From Drosophila miranda (taxonomy: Eukaryota; Arthropoda; Insecta; Diptera; Drosophilidae), in contig NC_046675.1 of assembly GCF_003369915.1 (NCBI RefSeq), positions 11,098,001 through 11,162,000 on the forward strand: a DNA stretch of 64,000 nucleotides, given 5' to 3'. Of this stretch, positions 1-13,100 are shown in pieces (the stretch's first letter is position 1; each line of letters opens with the position of its first letter). Under the pieces are notes generated by a model. That model had not been told where the DNA came from and did no database searches. It saw only the letters and a list, made by a program, of their open reading frames with translations. A program made the position numbers and the translations under genes.

Positions 1-780
1 AATCTGGGGGCAATCAGTTCGGGCCGATCGCTTGGCTTCACATTCGCGCTTTATCCACGACATCCGCGACATTTGTGAGATTCTTCGACTCGTCTAATTG
101 GCCCTCAAGCGGCCAGCCAAAGCCAAATGACAGTTGAAGGTTCGGATCGGCTAACAATGCAAATGCAAAAATCTTCGAAAATACCGGATATACTCGTACA
201 GCTGCCACAACATCAGCCACATCCACTGAGACGGCAGCGAACATCCACCGACATGACAGCCGTGCCACTGAAGCCGCTACAGCCCGCTATTAGAGGGCAA
301 TTCTCGAGCGACACAAGTTATGGGCTTATGATGGAGAGTGCTCAGATTAGAGATTCCTATCTAATTGGGATTACAGCTTAATTACAGCTACAACAGCAGG
401 CAGCATCATTAGCATGCTAATTGAGAGTACCAGTAGTGTTGATGGAGATGGTGGCAGCCTGGAGGATTCTGCGGCTTTGGCACTTTAGCTGTCCGATTTT
501 CTTCTAAATAATATAAGTAGCTGGCTCATCGTTGCCTCATGCTTGCAGATCTTCTTGGGGTCTCGGCAGTGCATGGGACCAAGATCCCCGAACTGCATTG
601 TTGGGGACCGTCACCGTCACCGTCACCGTCATTGCTCTGCACTTTAACTTTGGGCTGTGAAATTTCCACTCGCGATAATATAATCCCATTGTCTGGGGGA
701 TTGTCACTTGGCGGCTTTTGTTGGCCTGTAATGTGTGTGTTTATTACACAAGCCAAGAGTCAGTTAAATAAGTACTGAGA
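1..780. other. Non-coding stretch, no gene seen
   Basis: No open frame here has a plausible splice context or protein-like composition. A short GTCACC tandem repeat lies near 607-630. It may belong to the distal 3' region of the choline transporter gene or to a gene off the left edge. Confidence 0.4.
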
Positions 781-3166
781 AATAGAATAAATAACTAGAC
801 AGAGTTTTGCATTTGCATCAACAGAGAAACCATTTTAATATGTATATATGTATATATAATTTTTATTTTTTTATTTATTAAATACTTTTGTTTCATTTCG
901 ATTTTGTATGCCATTTTGCTATGCTTAAAACATTGATATGTATTACGTTTGGTTTAGTTTTCATCGTTATCTTCCCGTCTCGTGATAGGTTCTTCCCCTC
1001 TTCTTCTTTTTTGGTTAACATAATGCCACTAAAAGTTATGTGGAATCAGTAGATTCCGTATAGTAACAGTAACGTAAATCCTTTCAACTAATTGCACAAC
1101 AAAATTGATAGGTTTTTGTTTAGTTTATTTCGATGCGAGCCCAAGCGAGGGGTGGCCATCGCAGGATCGTCTCGTTTAATGCATAAATTATTTGGTGGTT
1201 TTAGTTTTGGTTGATGGTAACATTACAAACAATTCAAGTAACTTGATTATATACAAAGTGGATTAAACTGCTCGAAAGAACTCTTAAGAGAAATCAAAAC
1301 ACATTCATAGAGTTACATATATGCATATATAGTTTTTGTCGGAATTTACTTTAAGAGTTTTGGATAAAACGGATTTGATTTGATTCAATTTGAACTTTAT
1401 CGAAATGTACACACTCAGATCTGAAGTAAGAGATAATAACAATAACAACGAACAGATTTGGTATGATATATCGTATATATGTAGTATTGTATGTATTCCT
1501 AGATGGTTCAAACACTCAGTTCCGCTTATGTAAACGTTAAAAAACATTTATGACCCCAATACAACAAACATATATGAGGCTCAATCAAAAAGCAGTCAAC
1601 ATTCATTACACTTAAGTGAGTTATATACGGGTATACATACGGGTTTAACACTGTGTCCAGTTAGGTTTGCATATTAGCTTAGTTGAGTTGAGTTTTTGGT
1701 AAGATTTTAGTTTTGTTTAGTTTAGTTCTTCTTGCCAACGGGACGTAACTTTAACAAACGAGCCATTTGAGAATGACAAAAAAGAGGAACCAACATCCAC
1801 ATCTCTCTCGATTATACATTAATATCTGAAAAAAACCCACCTCATAGTAATCGTTATTATGGTTATTTGGGGTCTCCGATTTCGATTTCGAATTAGATTT
1901 ATGGTTCAGATTTGGGTTCAGATTCAGGTTCAGGTTTTTTTGGGTCTTAGGCAGCGTGTGTACGTAGACTAGAATTCCTTTCGCAGGTGTCTCTTTTTGG
2001 TTATAACTTTCTAAATTCAGTGTCTGTCTTTTTATATATCGTATGTATATTTATATGTAGGTATGTATGTATATATGGTTGTACATATGTATAGGTATAT
2101 TATTAGGTACTACGACGCAACATTTTACATATGTCTGTACTGTACGAGTATGTTCTGCAATACTATATGTACTTCTTCTGTGGTTTTTGCTCTTTGAGAG
2201 CAGCTAAAATTCATTTGTCTATATGTGTAACTCAATATGCCCCTCAAGATGCTCTCACTTACGCAACTATTTTGTTGTTTACATACAATATGTGGTATGG
2301 TAGGGTATCTCGATATCTCCTATATAGCTTACAAAACAACAGTTACACAAATGATATGTACTTTTTGCTATAATATATTACTAGTTCCGCCTTTATTTTG
2401 ATATGTTTCGTTTGCGTTTATTTGTGGTTAGTTTGCTTTGCTTTGTTCTTTGTTCGTTATGGAAGGACACATGATTCACATTATATGCATCTGTAAAGTA
2501 CGAGTTTATGCGCAGGTCCTCCGATATGCTAATTGGGGAATGCCGATTCGTATTGCTATTCGTAGGCCTAACTTTGCAGCCACTTTTCAAAGATAAATAG
2601 TGTGTGTATGCTCTTTGTATTGCCTAGATTTGAATGCAATTCTCTCCAATGGAAAATGCATTTGATATGTATTGAGTTCATCGATTTCTGAATCAGATAT
2701 TCAGTTGATCGATTTCCGCATTTCGGATTTCATTTTCGACATTTATACATAAGTACTATATATTTTCACGACTAGCAACATAAAAGTCAACAACAACAGA
2801 AATCAATTTCGAAATCCATAGAATATAACGCTTTAAGCTTGTGGAAACCTATACATAATTGATATACGAGATAAATTGGCTAAATTATACGTTAATTTTA
2901 CAGTCAGCTTTCTGCACTTTATACCCTGAGCACTTGTGTGTTTAACGTACGTTTCAAAATACTTTCTGCTTCCCGCTTCCACCATTCCATTCCATTCCAC
3001 TCCATCCCATCCCATCCCTAACAAGCGCAACTCAAAATCTAAAAACTCAACGGATAAAACGGTAGCATACTTGCAGGCTCCCCCTTAACCTCGACACTTA
3101 CCACCTGGGACACATCCGCATCCACATCGACATCCACATCTGCTGGGACTACTACTACTACTCCAC
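781..3166 (-). other. Probable long 3' UTR or downstream flank of ChT
   Basis: This AT-rich stretch of about 2.4 kb follows the ChT stop codon on the minus strand and has no convincing coding frame. TATGTA-rich runs occur near 840-860 and 2035-2110. A Pumilio-type UGUANAUA match in minus sense lies near 1249. Several TTTATT words (AATAAA on the minus strand) could serve as polyadenylation signals, so the true transcript end cannot be chosen. Neuronal fly transcripts often carry long 3' UTRs; assigning this one to ChT is inference. Confidence 0.4.
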
Positions 3167-5338
3167 TCAGAAGGCCGTATTGTCCTGCTCTGGCGTGGGT
3201 ATGGCCATGCCGGACTGGCCCAACTGTCCGCCACCGCTGCCAGTGGCCGTGTCCAGCATCTTCTTCACCTGCGCCTGTGCCGTCTGCTGGTTCATGCGTC
3301 GCGCCTCCGCCACAGGTAGATCGTCGTCGGACTCCAAGGCAGGATTGATGCGTCCGTTACGCTCGTCCTTGCCCGCCATAGTGGCAGCGCCATAGGAACG
3401 TGCCAGGGGGCCAGCCATCACCGACAGCTGCTCTCCGGACTCCGACGGATCGCCCACGCGCTGCACATCCTCGGGAATGTTGACCACGCAGCGGAAATAG
3501 TCGTAGCTAGGCGGCAACTTTCCAGACTCGAACATCATTCTGGGCGAGGGTTGGGGAGAGAAAGGAGGGGTTACCGATACCGAAATTAATACCAAAACCC
3601 AATGATACGATGAATAATCATATCGAATCCAACTTACTTGGTCCACCAGGAGACGAAGACTAGGGTTATTAGGCTGAGCAACATGGCCATTGTGCGGAAG
3701 GGGAACATCTGCTCCTGCGTGTCCTCATCGTAGCCGGGATATTTGATGAGGGCGGGTAGTCCTAGTATGGCCTCGCCACCCGATAGCCGGATTATCAGTG
3801 CCACAATGTAGGCGGCCAGGCTGCCGTACGTGTTGCAGTGCTTCTTGAAGTGCACCACCATCAGAAGCTGGGGGAACAATATGACGTAGACCAGATCCGA
3901 GCACATGGACCTAGCAGGAGCAGAGCAGGGAACACAAACGGGAGGAGGGAGTATAGGATACTTAAGTAGATGAGATGCCAATCAGGCTGAATTATGTACA
4001 ATGGGACATACCACAAGCCGTATATGGAGGGAATTGTGAGGGCCATAATGGTGGCCAGAATGCCAACCACAATGATGGACACGCGCATTACCCAAATGAT
4101 TTCCATCTCGGAAGCCTTCTGACGGAAAATCAATCGGTAAACGTTGCGTGCAAACATCGAGGCAGCCGACAGCACGGACGAGTCGGCGGATGACATGACA
4201 GCAGCGGAGACGGCGCCCAGCCCGAAGAAGGACACAAAGTCGGGTGTCAGATACTGCAGCACCATGGGCAATATCATGCTCGTCTCATCCACAGTCAGTG
4301 GATAGGGACCCTTGTAATCCGTTTCGTTCCAAGCTGTGGGAGGTAGGGAATCGTCAGTCAGTGTCAAGTTCTAATCTCACTAAAAACTCACGTGTGGCCT
4401 TGGCTATGGCACCAATCAGGACAGGCGGAATGGCCATCAGAATGCATCCGGCAGCAGCCACGTAGGACAGGAGCTGAGCCCGTCCAGCCGTCTTGCTGGA
4501 GAGCACACGCTGGAAGTACACCTGCCAGGGAATGCCCCCGAAGACCAGTAGCAGCCCGTAGTCTATGTACAACCAGTGTTTTTTTGGCTCCACGTGCCCT
4601 ATCCAGTCCACCTGAAGGTCGCTGAGGCTGCCCACATGCTCGTTGGTCCAGGCGAAGGGGATGCACATCCATAGGCCGATGAAAATGCAGAACAACTGTA
4701 TCACATCCGTGTAGGCCACGGAATACAGGCCGCCGAAGAGTGTGTAGAAAATTGCAATGCAGGAGGACAGAATGACCGAAGTGCGATGATCCATGTCAAT
4801 GATCACCGACAAAGTGGCGCCCAAGGCGGCCAATATGCCAGCTGCCCAGAACACCTCACCGCAGAGGGCGGGCAAGAAGAGCAGGCCACCCATGCGCTCC
4901 CCGAACGAGTCCTGGAGAGGATCCAGCATGGTGATGTAGCCCTGCTTGCGCATGGGATTGGCAAAGAATATGCCACCTATGGATGGAAGCGGGTTAAAAG
5001 CAGCATTAGCAAACACCTCAAGGGAACTTCGATGATGGGAAAGTGGGTAAATGGGAAAACTCACCGAAAACCAAGCTGAGAGCATAGCCAAAGGGAGCCT
5101 GGCACCAGACCAGACCCGATGTGTAGATGGCCTCGGCCGTGCCATTGATATAGCCGCCACCCACCCAGGTGGCGGTCATGGTGAAGATGCCAACGAACAG
5201 GCCAATGGAGCGTCCAGCCAGCATCACCTCCTCCTCGGAATCGTTGCCCGCCTGCTTTTTGCGACCGGCCCAAATGCCCACCACCAGGATGAGAGCGTAG
5301 AAGAGCACAATGCTCACGACGCCCGCAACATTAATCAT
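3167..5338 (-). CDS. ChT: High-affinity choline transporter (SLC5A7 family)
   Basis: Sodium-coupled plasma-membrane transporter that returns choline to cholinergic terminals for acetylcholine synthesis. Exons read 5065-5338, 4392-4976, 4012-4333, 3638-3910 and 3167-3539, joined in phase by GT-AG introns. The product is 608 aa, the usual family length. The N terminus begins [20 protein letters not shown] as a first membrane helix. It is followed by the SSS-family stretch [18 protein letters not shown] near residue 55 and many hydrophobic helices, with [17 protein letters not shown] around residue 330. The C-terminal tail is soluble and acidic, ending QDNTAF. The start at 5338 is the first ATG of the first helix. 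About 2 kb upstream is gene-free and likely holds its regulatory DNA. The family call is secure from the sequence; the transport role is family knowledge. Confidence 0.95.
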
Positions 5339-7397
5339 CCTTGGTTATCGACCGAGTCCTTGGCTTGGATATGGAAATAAAATCGGGCTTCTCTACTCCC
5401 ACTGCTTGTGGAAATTAATGACCTCCAAATGGAGTCGACCTTTAGCTGCAATGCGATACGCGTTCGCGGTGGGGTGGCGGGAGAGAGCAGAAAAGTAATG
5501 TTCATGAGCATAATTGTGAATACTGTTGCATGCCTCGGGGCGGGGGCCAGGTGTCCGCCCGCTTTTCAATTAACTGGCCCCAGCACGCAGCATTAAATAT
5601 TAAGTCATTGCATTGGCCATGGCCATCGGTGGTGTGGTGGCGACCTTTGTTTACAAGAATAGTCAGGGTCTCCGTAATAGGACCCCCGCATTCTTCTACT
5701 ATGGCAGGGCTGTGTCCTTGCGCTAATGGCGCGCAATTATCTTGCAGTTGCAGTGTTCCTGCCACTGCCTCGATATTATTTATAGGGGGTGGGGGGAGGC
5801 GCACGCACTAGAGGTGGATACGTAACCGACAGTGATACCCGTAGGTCCCAATTAGCCTAAATCATTGCCATAAAAATACGGCGCGCTGACGAATGGAGAG
5901 TCAAGGCAAGTACGTCATAGACGGGGAGCATTTGGAACCCAGAACCACCCACCACGTCGTGGGGTTCATTCACAAAAATTAACAAAGTACTGGGCGCAGA
6001 GCGCGACACTTGGAAAGCGCCCGAGACGGACAGAGTGAGAGAGAGGGAAACCCCCCTGGGAACGACGACACGACGCGACACGTGCTCTCTGCGCATGTCC
6101 CAGCGCATTTGTGGGCAATCGACTCACCTTTGCTGTGTTATATGTACGTACGCCAAGTTCAAAAGCAGACGCCACTTTGTTCGCCCAGCGTGGCCGAAAG
6201 AATCTGAAGCTCTGAAGCGTCGTCTGGAGCGCGCGCCAATCAAATGCGCCTCAACTTATGCAACATTTCCTGCACGAACGGGAGCGCGTATTGGAGTCCT
6301 CTCTGGAGTCCTCCGTCTTTGTCTAAGCAGATCACAGATCACAAGAGTCTACGTCTACACTAATTAGATAGGAATCAACGTGAAGTCTGGCCAGGAATAC
6401 GTTTGAGGAATCGCACACCACAGAGACACACACACACACACACGCTTTATGTGAGGCAGCAGTCGCCCCAACGGAGGGACGTCTTCTGAGACGGACTGTT
6501 ACGAGTCTTAAAGTGTAACCCGCACATGTGCTCCGGCTGTTAAGAATCCACGTGATGGCCGCATTAAAACACTGCTCCTATTTCAGGCTCTACACCTGAG
6601 AAGTTATATAAATAATTCCGTTTGAATGCGCGCACAAACTATGCTACACACGGGCCCCAAGATATGTGGGAGCGGTGCCGTCGCTGGTGGCGATGCCGTG
6701 AAGGACTGGCCTGTGGTCGGACTCGATATCCCATACAAATTGAACTTCAAGGTGGGCGAAACCGGATCGATGAGAGCTAATTAATCTTGTGCCTGCGCTA
6801 AATCAATTCGGTTTTGATAAAAGTTCGAAAAGTACATAGGTCCGGCTATTGGTCTATGGCTATGGGCCTGAGAAACTGAAAAGGTATTTCACGCTCAGCC
6901 GTTCCTCCGTGCTGACGGTTAGAGTGACAAAATTATAACTGAATTGGAAGTTCAAGTACTGGAGTCTCGGCCACGACGATGGCCCGAGGCCCGCGTTGTC
7001 GTCGGGGCCCCGAATGTCGGGTTCATTTTGTGTATGTGCGCAGGAATTTTCATTGGATTCTTTGGGTGAACGTTTTCGTGGAAACCACCACTTGACTGAA
7101 AGCCGTCAGGGGTAGCAGTAGTACCTTATCAGCGCCAGTAAAGGGGAACATCCCCAGCAGTGGAAGTGTGTTGAAAAGCTCCCAAAGGTTGGTGGAGTTG
7201 GAAGAGTGTGCTGCCCCGCGCGTGGGAGTATTATATAGATGATTAAAGCCATCGCTCTGTTTAGTTGCCAATTGGCATTTCCAGACAGGGTCACAACATT
7301 TATATCAATAAGCTGTTAAACATTACAATACCTACGAGTAGTCTAAAAGAATGCTTACATAGACAATGTACTTAATTCTAGGCGCTACTGAAACTTT
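5339..7397. other. Intergenic region upstream of ChT
   Basis: This gap of about 2 kb lies between the ChT start and the 3' end of the FHA-protein gene. It holds a CA microsatellite near 6428-6442 and no secure exon. A GC-rich 52-codon ORF at 6626-6784 is treated as a finding. The rest presumably contains the ChT promoter and 5' UTR, plus the 3' UTR of the gene to the right. Confidence 0.4.
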
Positions 7398-9658
7398 TTA
7401 GTAGCCGAATTTTTCATTCAAATGTGTGATGCCGTCGCCACTTTGATTGGTCGGTGGCACCCACTTGGCGTACTTTTCGGTATCCTCATGCTCGACCAGC
7501 TCATTCATGTCCATGTCTACGTCCTGACGCTGCTTGTTGTTGCGCTGTCGCGGTGCACGTTGGCGTCGCTTCTTCTGTGCCGCTGCATCTTCTGGACTTT
7601 CCTCCTGAGTAGTGGCTGTTAGAGTACTGATGTCATCAATCGCTTCTGTCAGTGGAAAAGCCAGGAAAAGTTCCGTAGGAAAAGTGGCAACTTCGGATAG
7701 AACTGATGTTGACAAAAAGTTGTATTCTTGTTGTACGACTGCCTCCTCAGAGGTTGTTGGCTTTGGCGCTGCTTGTGGCGCTGCCACTGCCGCTTCGGCG
7801 GTTGGCTTGCTTTCCGGTAGATTCTCATTTTGTAAAGTCGATGGCTTTGCAACAGTTTCCATTTCCTTCGCCAGTTTAGCTTGCTTTCCCTTCACCTCTT
7901 CTTCCTCGATTTCCTCTTCATCCGGGGCAAATGCATTCGATTGCACCGTAGCCCGTGAGCTGGGCAAAGCTGTGACCACTTTGAATTTGCTAAACTGATT
8001 CCGCTTGCCAATCATGGGCAGCTGCTTTTTAGCGCCGTTGTTGCCTTCCTGTGACGCCGATGTGATGGTGGCTGTTGCACTGCTTGTAGTGTAGGGCAAG
8101 CATGCTGGCTTTGCTATTTGGATGAGACGTTGCACCTTCTGTTGCTCCCCTTTAATGCGTTGCAGCTCCAGCTAGAGAGAAGAGGCAGAGGGTCAGTCAA
8201 GCAAACATCAAATGTAATTTCTTTTTACTAACCCGAAGCTTTTTGATCTCCGTTTTGTCCACATGCCATATATCGACGCTGAGACTGTTCATAAAATTGT
8301 CTAGATCGTAGCTGGCACTCAGTTGCTTGGTGGCCTCTTCCTTGGCTCGTTTTTCCTTCAGCTGGTAAGTGGCGATCTCGAACTCCACCTTGCCCAACTC
8401 TGACAGGAGATCTGTTTGCTGTTTTAGCTGTCAAAGAAAGGCAACAGAGAAATAAGTACTATATTGTCTTTAGAATTATCTTCGTTTGACTTACCAAATC
8501 TTCATATGTGAGGGGACCATTGGAGCCTGCGGTTGCCTTGCGCTGCTTCTTACGGGCGACATCCCCAGTGCGATCCCAGAACTCATCCTCGTCATCAGAG
8601 TCTCCAGCTCTCAAAATCTTGCGCTTTTGTGCCTCTTGGTTGGCCTGTCGCAGCACGCCATGTCTGTCCAGAGTGCGACATGCCTCCAGGGCGCACTGCA
8701 CCACGCAATCCTTCTTGCGTCCTTTGTGGTTGACTTCTATCATAATCGGCCTGCCATTGAAATCGTCCAGGGGCAGCTCCACTCGACAGACAAACGATCC
8801 CTGCGATAACTCGTCGCACTTGTATTCCAGATTTAGACCCTCGCGCTCGAAGAATCCTCGCAGTGTCTTCTTGGGATCGTCGAAGAAGAGGTCATCGTTG
8901 TTGAAGCTGGCAAATGGGTTATGTGTGAGATCGGTTTCCTCGTCGGCATCCTCTCCCATTCCCCAGCTGACGCCGTCGTTCCGTTCGCGCTCCTGCTCCT
9001 CCACGATTTTGCGCTGTTTCTCGGCCGCAGCGGCAGCCACCTCTCGTTCACGCTTTTCTCGCAGCTCGCTAATCGACAATTCCGACTCTGGCTCCGCATC
9101 CGCATTGGGTCCTTGCAGTATGTAGATACGCGAGCTGCCGCCCAGTTTGAGCATGTGTCCCACACGCATACGTATATATACCTTGGACGGCACGCGCTGT
9201 TTGTTGAGGTATGTGCCATGGGTGCTGTCGAGGTCATAGATGTACCAACCCTCGGGCCTGTCGTTCTTTGCTGGCTTTTCGGAATTATGCTCCTCGTCCT
9301 CGTAGTGGTGGTCGTGGGAAGGCTTCGGTTTGTACTGCAGCACGGCGTGGAAGCGTGAAATTGTGGGATGCGCGGCCGACACATCATTCTCGGGCAGCCG
9401 CCCAAATGTCCAAATAGCCTGTTGCTGCAACTGCCTCACCTCGTCAATGATCTGGCCCGACTTGAGCACCTCAAATTTGTAAGTTTGGTCGGCCGGTGGA
9501 GGTGCAGACCATCGGGGCACCTTGTAGGGACAAATTGCTGGTATTATATTTCTTGAATTGGCCGGCTCCTCGGTGGTTTCGATCTGCAGCCATAGTGGAT
9601 TCTCTACCACAGTGGGTTTGTATTTCGGCAATGGAGCGGGCACCTTAAACTCGTCCAT
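7398..9658 (-). CDS. Kanadaptin-like FHA-domain protein (SLC4A1AP homologue)
   Basis: Exons 8495-9658, 8233-8427 and 7398-8171 join in phase 0 to give 710 aa. An FHA phosphopeptide-binding domain spans about residues 80-185, with FGRLPENDVSAAHPTISRFH and DLDSTHGTYLN. After a charged coiled-coil linker (LREKREREVAAAAAEKQRK) comes a segment resembling a double-stranded-RNA-binding fold, around residues 270-340 (LEYKCDELSQGSFVCRVELP). The lysine/glutamate-rich C-terminal half ends WVPPTNQSGDGITHLNEKFG, the characteristic kanadaptin terminus. Mammalian kanadaptin is nuclear and often found with splicing factors; its exact role here is not shown by the sequence. The start at 9658 is preferred over an upstream ATG at 9703 because the family begins at the short acidic MDEF. 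It is divergent from mus308 across 514 bp. Confidence 0.85.
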
Positions 9659-10172
9659 TTTTGCAAATAATGCAAAATATGGTATACTTTGGGAGGTAAA
9701 CAACTACCTGGATTTTCTTCTGCACAGCTGATTTCTGTTGCACCTACACTTCATTCCAATGCAGAGCATCGATATATAGTTTCTGGTATTCGATGTTTTA
9801 TTTGTAAAAAACTTCCACCACCACGACGAAGCCGCCGAGGACTACTAAATTTGATTGCTACCTGAAATTACCTTCAATAATGTTGATAGGCTATTATTTG
9901 GCTGCAAGGGCCCCTGCAGTGTGGTTCTGATAAAACGAATGCATCTCAATAGCCAGATATTATACTTTTTCAATGTAATCGAGTCACTGAATTTCTTGCA
10001 CCTCTGCTGCAATCGATATTTATCTCACCACTAATTTGCTATATTTGACATTTTACAGCACCGTCGCAATTGAATCCGTCGCGGTGTTTTTTTTTTTTTA
10101 GTTTTTTTGATTGTTTATTTATTTATTTATTAGCTAAATAATTGTTATAATAAAAGTAAGGGTTAACCTTTA
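9659..10172. promoter_or_regulatory. Bidirectional promoter of the kanadaptin gene and mus308
   Basis: The two divergent start codons lie 514 bp apart. The gap carries ATCGATA cores near 9768 and 10013. These match seven of eight bases of the DRE (TATCGATA) bound by DREF, common in promoters of fly replication and housekeeping genes. A T-rich run sits at 10087-10100. The DRE reading is inference from motif matches. Confidence 0.45.
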
Positions 10173-13100
10173 ATGGCGTTCTCGCAATCACTGGACATCG
10201 ACGAGAGCGCCTTGCGGGAGCTAGATCATTTGGTTGTTGCGCCGCCAGCAGAAACAGCAGCCAAGGGGCCGAAATGCAACGCCAGCCGGGAAAATTATTC
10301 CGAGTATTTTCAGGACGAATTTTCGTTCGTGATCAATCAAGAAGAAAGGAAGCAGGGGGATCCGGAAAATGCCGACATCTCGTCTGTTTTCGATGCGCAG
10401 GTGTGCACAGAAGACGTCTGCTCGGAGAGGAATGAAGAAGCTGAGGAGCCGCCCAATCTGGATGAGAGCAGCTTCCTCTGTCCCGTAAGGGATGAGGAGT
10501 CCTCCAAACAGTTGGAGGTGGATCTCTTCCGTAGTCGTACGACGGCGAAGGGATCCCCGGACTTTTCCCGCACTCCAAAGTCCAGGGAAACTACAATGAT
10601 AACCCAGAATCTTAGCAAAATGTCGCCGAACCAGCTTCTGGTATCGCAGATCCCACCAGACGCGAGTATCTGCCAGGCAGTGAATGCACCGCCCAATGTA
10701 CCAGTGGACGTGGAAGCACTCAAGTCGCTCTCAGCCTGGAATCTTCCGCACAGTATCCTGGCCGAGTACAAGAGAAAGGGCGTTGTCCAAATGTTCGACT
10801 GGCAGGCCGAGTGCCTCAGCAAGCCTCGCGTTGTCTTTGAGCATTGCAATCTGGTCTATTCGGCGCCCACATCGGCAGGCAAGACGCTTGTTAGTGAAAT
10901 ACTTCTTCTGAAATCGGTCCTGGAGCGGGGCAAGAAGGTTCTCGTCATACTGCCCTTCATATCGGTGGTGCGCGAGAAGACATTCTACCTGCAGGATCTT
11001 CTGACACCCGCGGGCCATAGGGTGGAAGGCTTCTTTGGGGGCTACACACCACCCGGTGGCTTCGACAGCATAGACGTCGCGATCTGCACGATAGAAAAGG
11101 CCAATTCCATAGTCAACAAGCTGTTGGAGCAGGGAAAGCTGGATGTAATCGGCACTGTGGTGGTCGATGAGGTACATCTCATATCGGAAAAGGGTCGCGG
11201 CTACATACTGGAGCTCTTGCTGGCCAAGATTCTGTACATGTCCCGCAAGAATGCCCTCCAGATCCAAGTGATCACGATGTCGGCTACCCTGGCGAATGTG
11301 GAACTCCTGCGCCGTTGGCTGGATGCCGAGCTGTACATCACAAACTATCGCCCAGTGGCCCTGCAGGAGATGATCAAAGTGGGCACCAAAATCTATGACC
11401 ATCATCTGGAATTTCAGCGCGATATCACCCAACAGTCGGAGGTGCCATGCTTGACCAACGATTCGGATCATGTGGCCCAGCTGTGCATCGAGACCCTGCT
11501 CGAGGGCTGTTCCGTCATTGTATTTTGCCCATCAAGGGACTGGTGCGAGAGCCTTGCGGTGCAGCTTGCCATAGCCATTCATGGTCTCATCAAAGCGGGC
11601 ACTGAACTGAGCCGACGCCTTCGCTCTAATCTCAATCCAGAGGCCATTGAAGATGTGAAGCAGCAGCTGCGGGATATACCCACAGGTTGGTTTGTTTTCG
11701 TTTGTCTTTGTATATGGAGAACATGTACTAATCTTCTGTTTCCAGGACTCGATAGTACCATGTCCAAGGCCGTTACATATGCCTGCGCGTTCCACCATGC
11801 CGGGCTTACCACAGAAGAGCGCGACATTGTCGAGGCCTGCTTCAAGGCTGGAGCCCTGAAGGTTCTCGTGGCCACTAGCACTCTTAGTTCGGGGGTCAAT
11901 CTGCCGGCGCGTCGCGTCATCATCCGGTCCCCCCTCTTTGGAAAGAACCAGATGAGTTCCCTCACATATCGCCAGATGATCGGCAGAGCTGGACGCACGG
12001 GAAAGGATACGCTGGGCGAGTCCATACTGATTTGCACGGAATCCAATCAAAGGGTGGGTCGTGATCTTGTCCAGGCGCAGCTACAGCCCATTTCTTCTTG
12101 CCTGGAAATGGATGAAAGTGTATGTATCGATTTTTCTGACACAGCAGCCACGAAAATTCACGAATTTCCCATTGCAGACGCATCTAAAACGAGCGCTCCT
12201 GGAAGTGATTTCTTCTGGTGTGGCCAGCACGAGGCAGGAAATTGATAGCTTCGTCAACTGTACTCTACTGAGTGCTGAGAAGGCCATGGCCAAGCTGTCC
12301 GAAGAGCAGCAGCAGGGTGCCGAGGACTGCAGCTCGCATTTCATCGACGATGTCCTGGACTTTCTCATTGACTACGAGTTCATTCGCCATCAAGTCGACG
12401 AGGAGGCGGGAACAGCGAACTATGTGGGCACCCACCTAGGAGCCGCCTGCTTAGCATCTTCCATGCCGCCCGGCGATGGCCTCATTCTTTTCGCAGAGCT
12501 GCAGAAAGCGCGCCGCACCTTTGTGCTGGACACAGACCTGCATGCTGTGTACCTAGTGACGCCCTATTCAGTGTGCTACCAGCTGCAGGATCTGGACTGG
12601 CTGCTCTACCTCGACATGTGGGAGAAGCTCAGCCCAGCCATGAAGAGAGTGGGGGAGCTGGTGGGCGTCAAGGAGGCCTTCCTAATAAGGGCCATGCGGG
12701 GCCAAAGCAAGCTCGACTACAAGCAGATGCAGATACACAAGCGGTGGGGCAGCTAGATATTCGTTTCGGAGAGCCAATTAACTAACCATATTCAATATTC
12801 ATGCAGCTTCTACACGGCTCTGGCCCTGAAAGAGCTGATCAACGAGACGCCCATTAATGTGGTGGCCCACAAGTTCAAGTGCAATCGCGGCGTACTGCAG
12901 GGACTGCAGCAAATTTCCTCAACCTTTGCTGGCATTGTGACGGCCTTTTGCAAATCGCTGAAGTGGTCCACCATCGCCCTGATTGTGGAACAGTTCAAGG
13001 ACAGACTGTTCTTCGGCATACACATTGATCTCATCGATCTGATGCAGCTGCCAGACCTTTCACAGAAGCGAGCCCGTGCTATCTATGATGCTGGCTTCAC

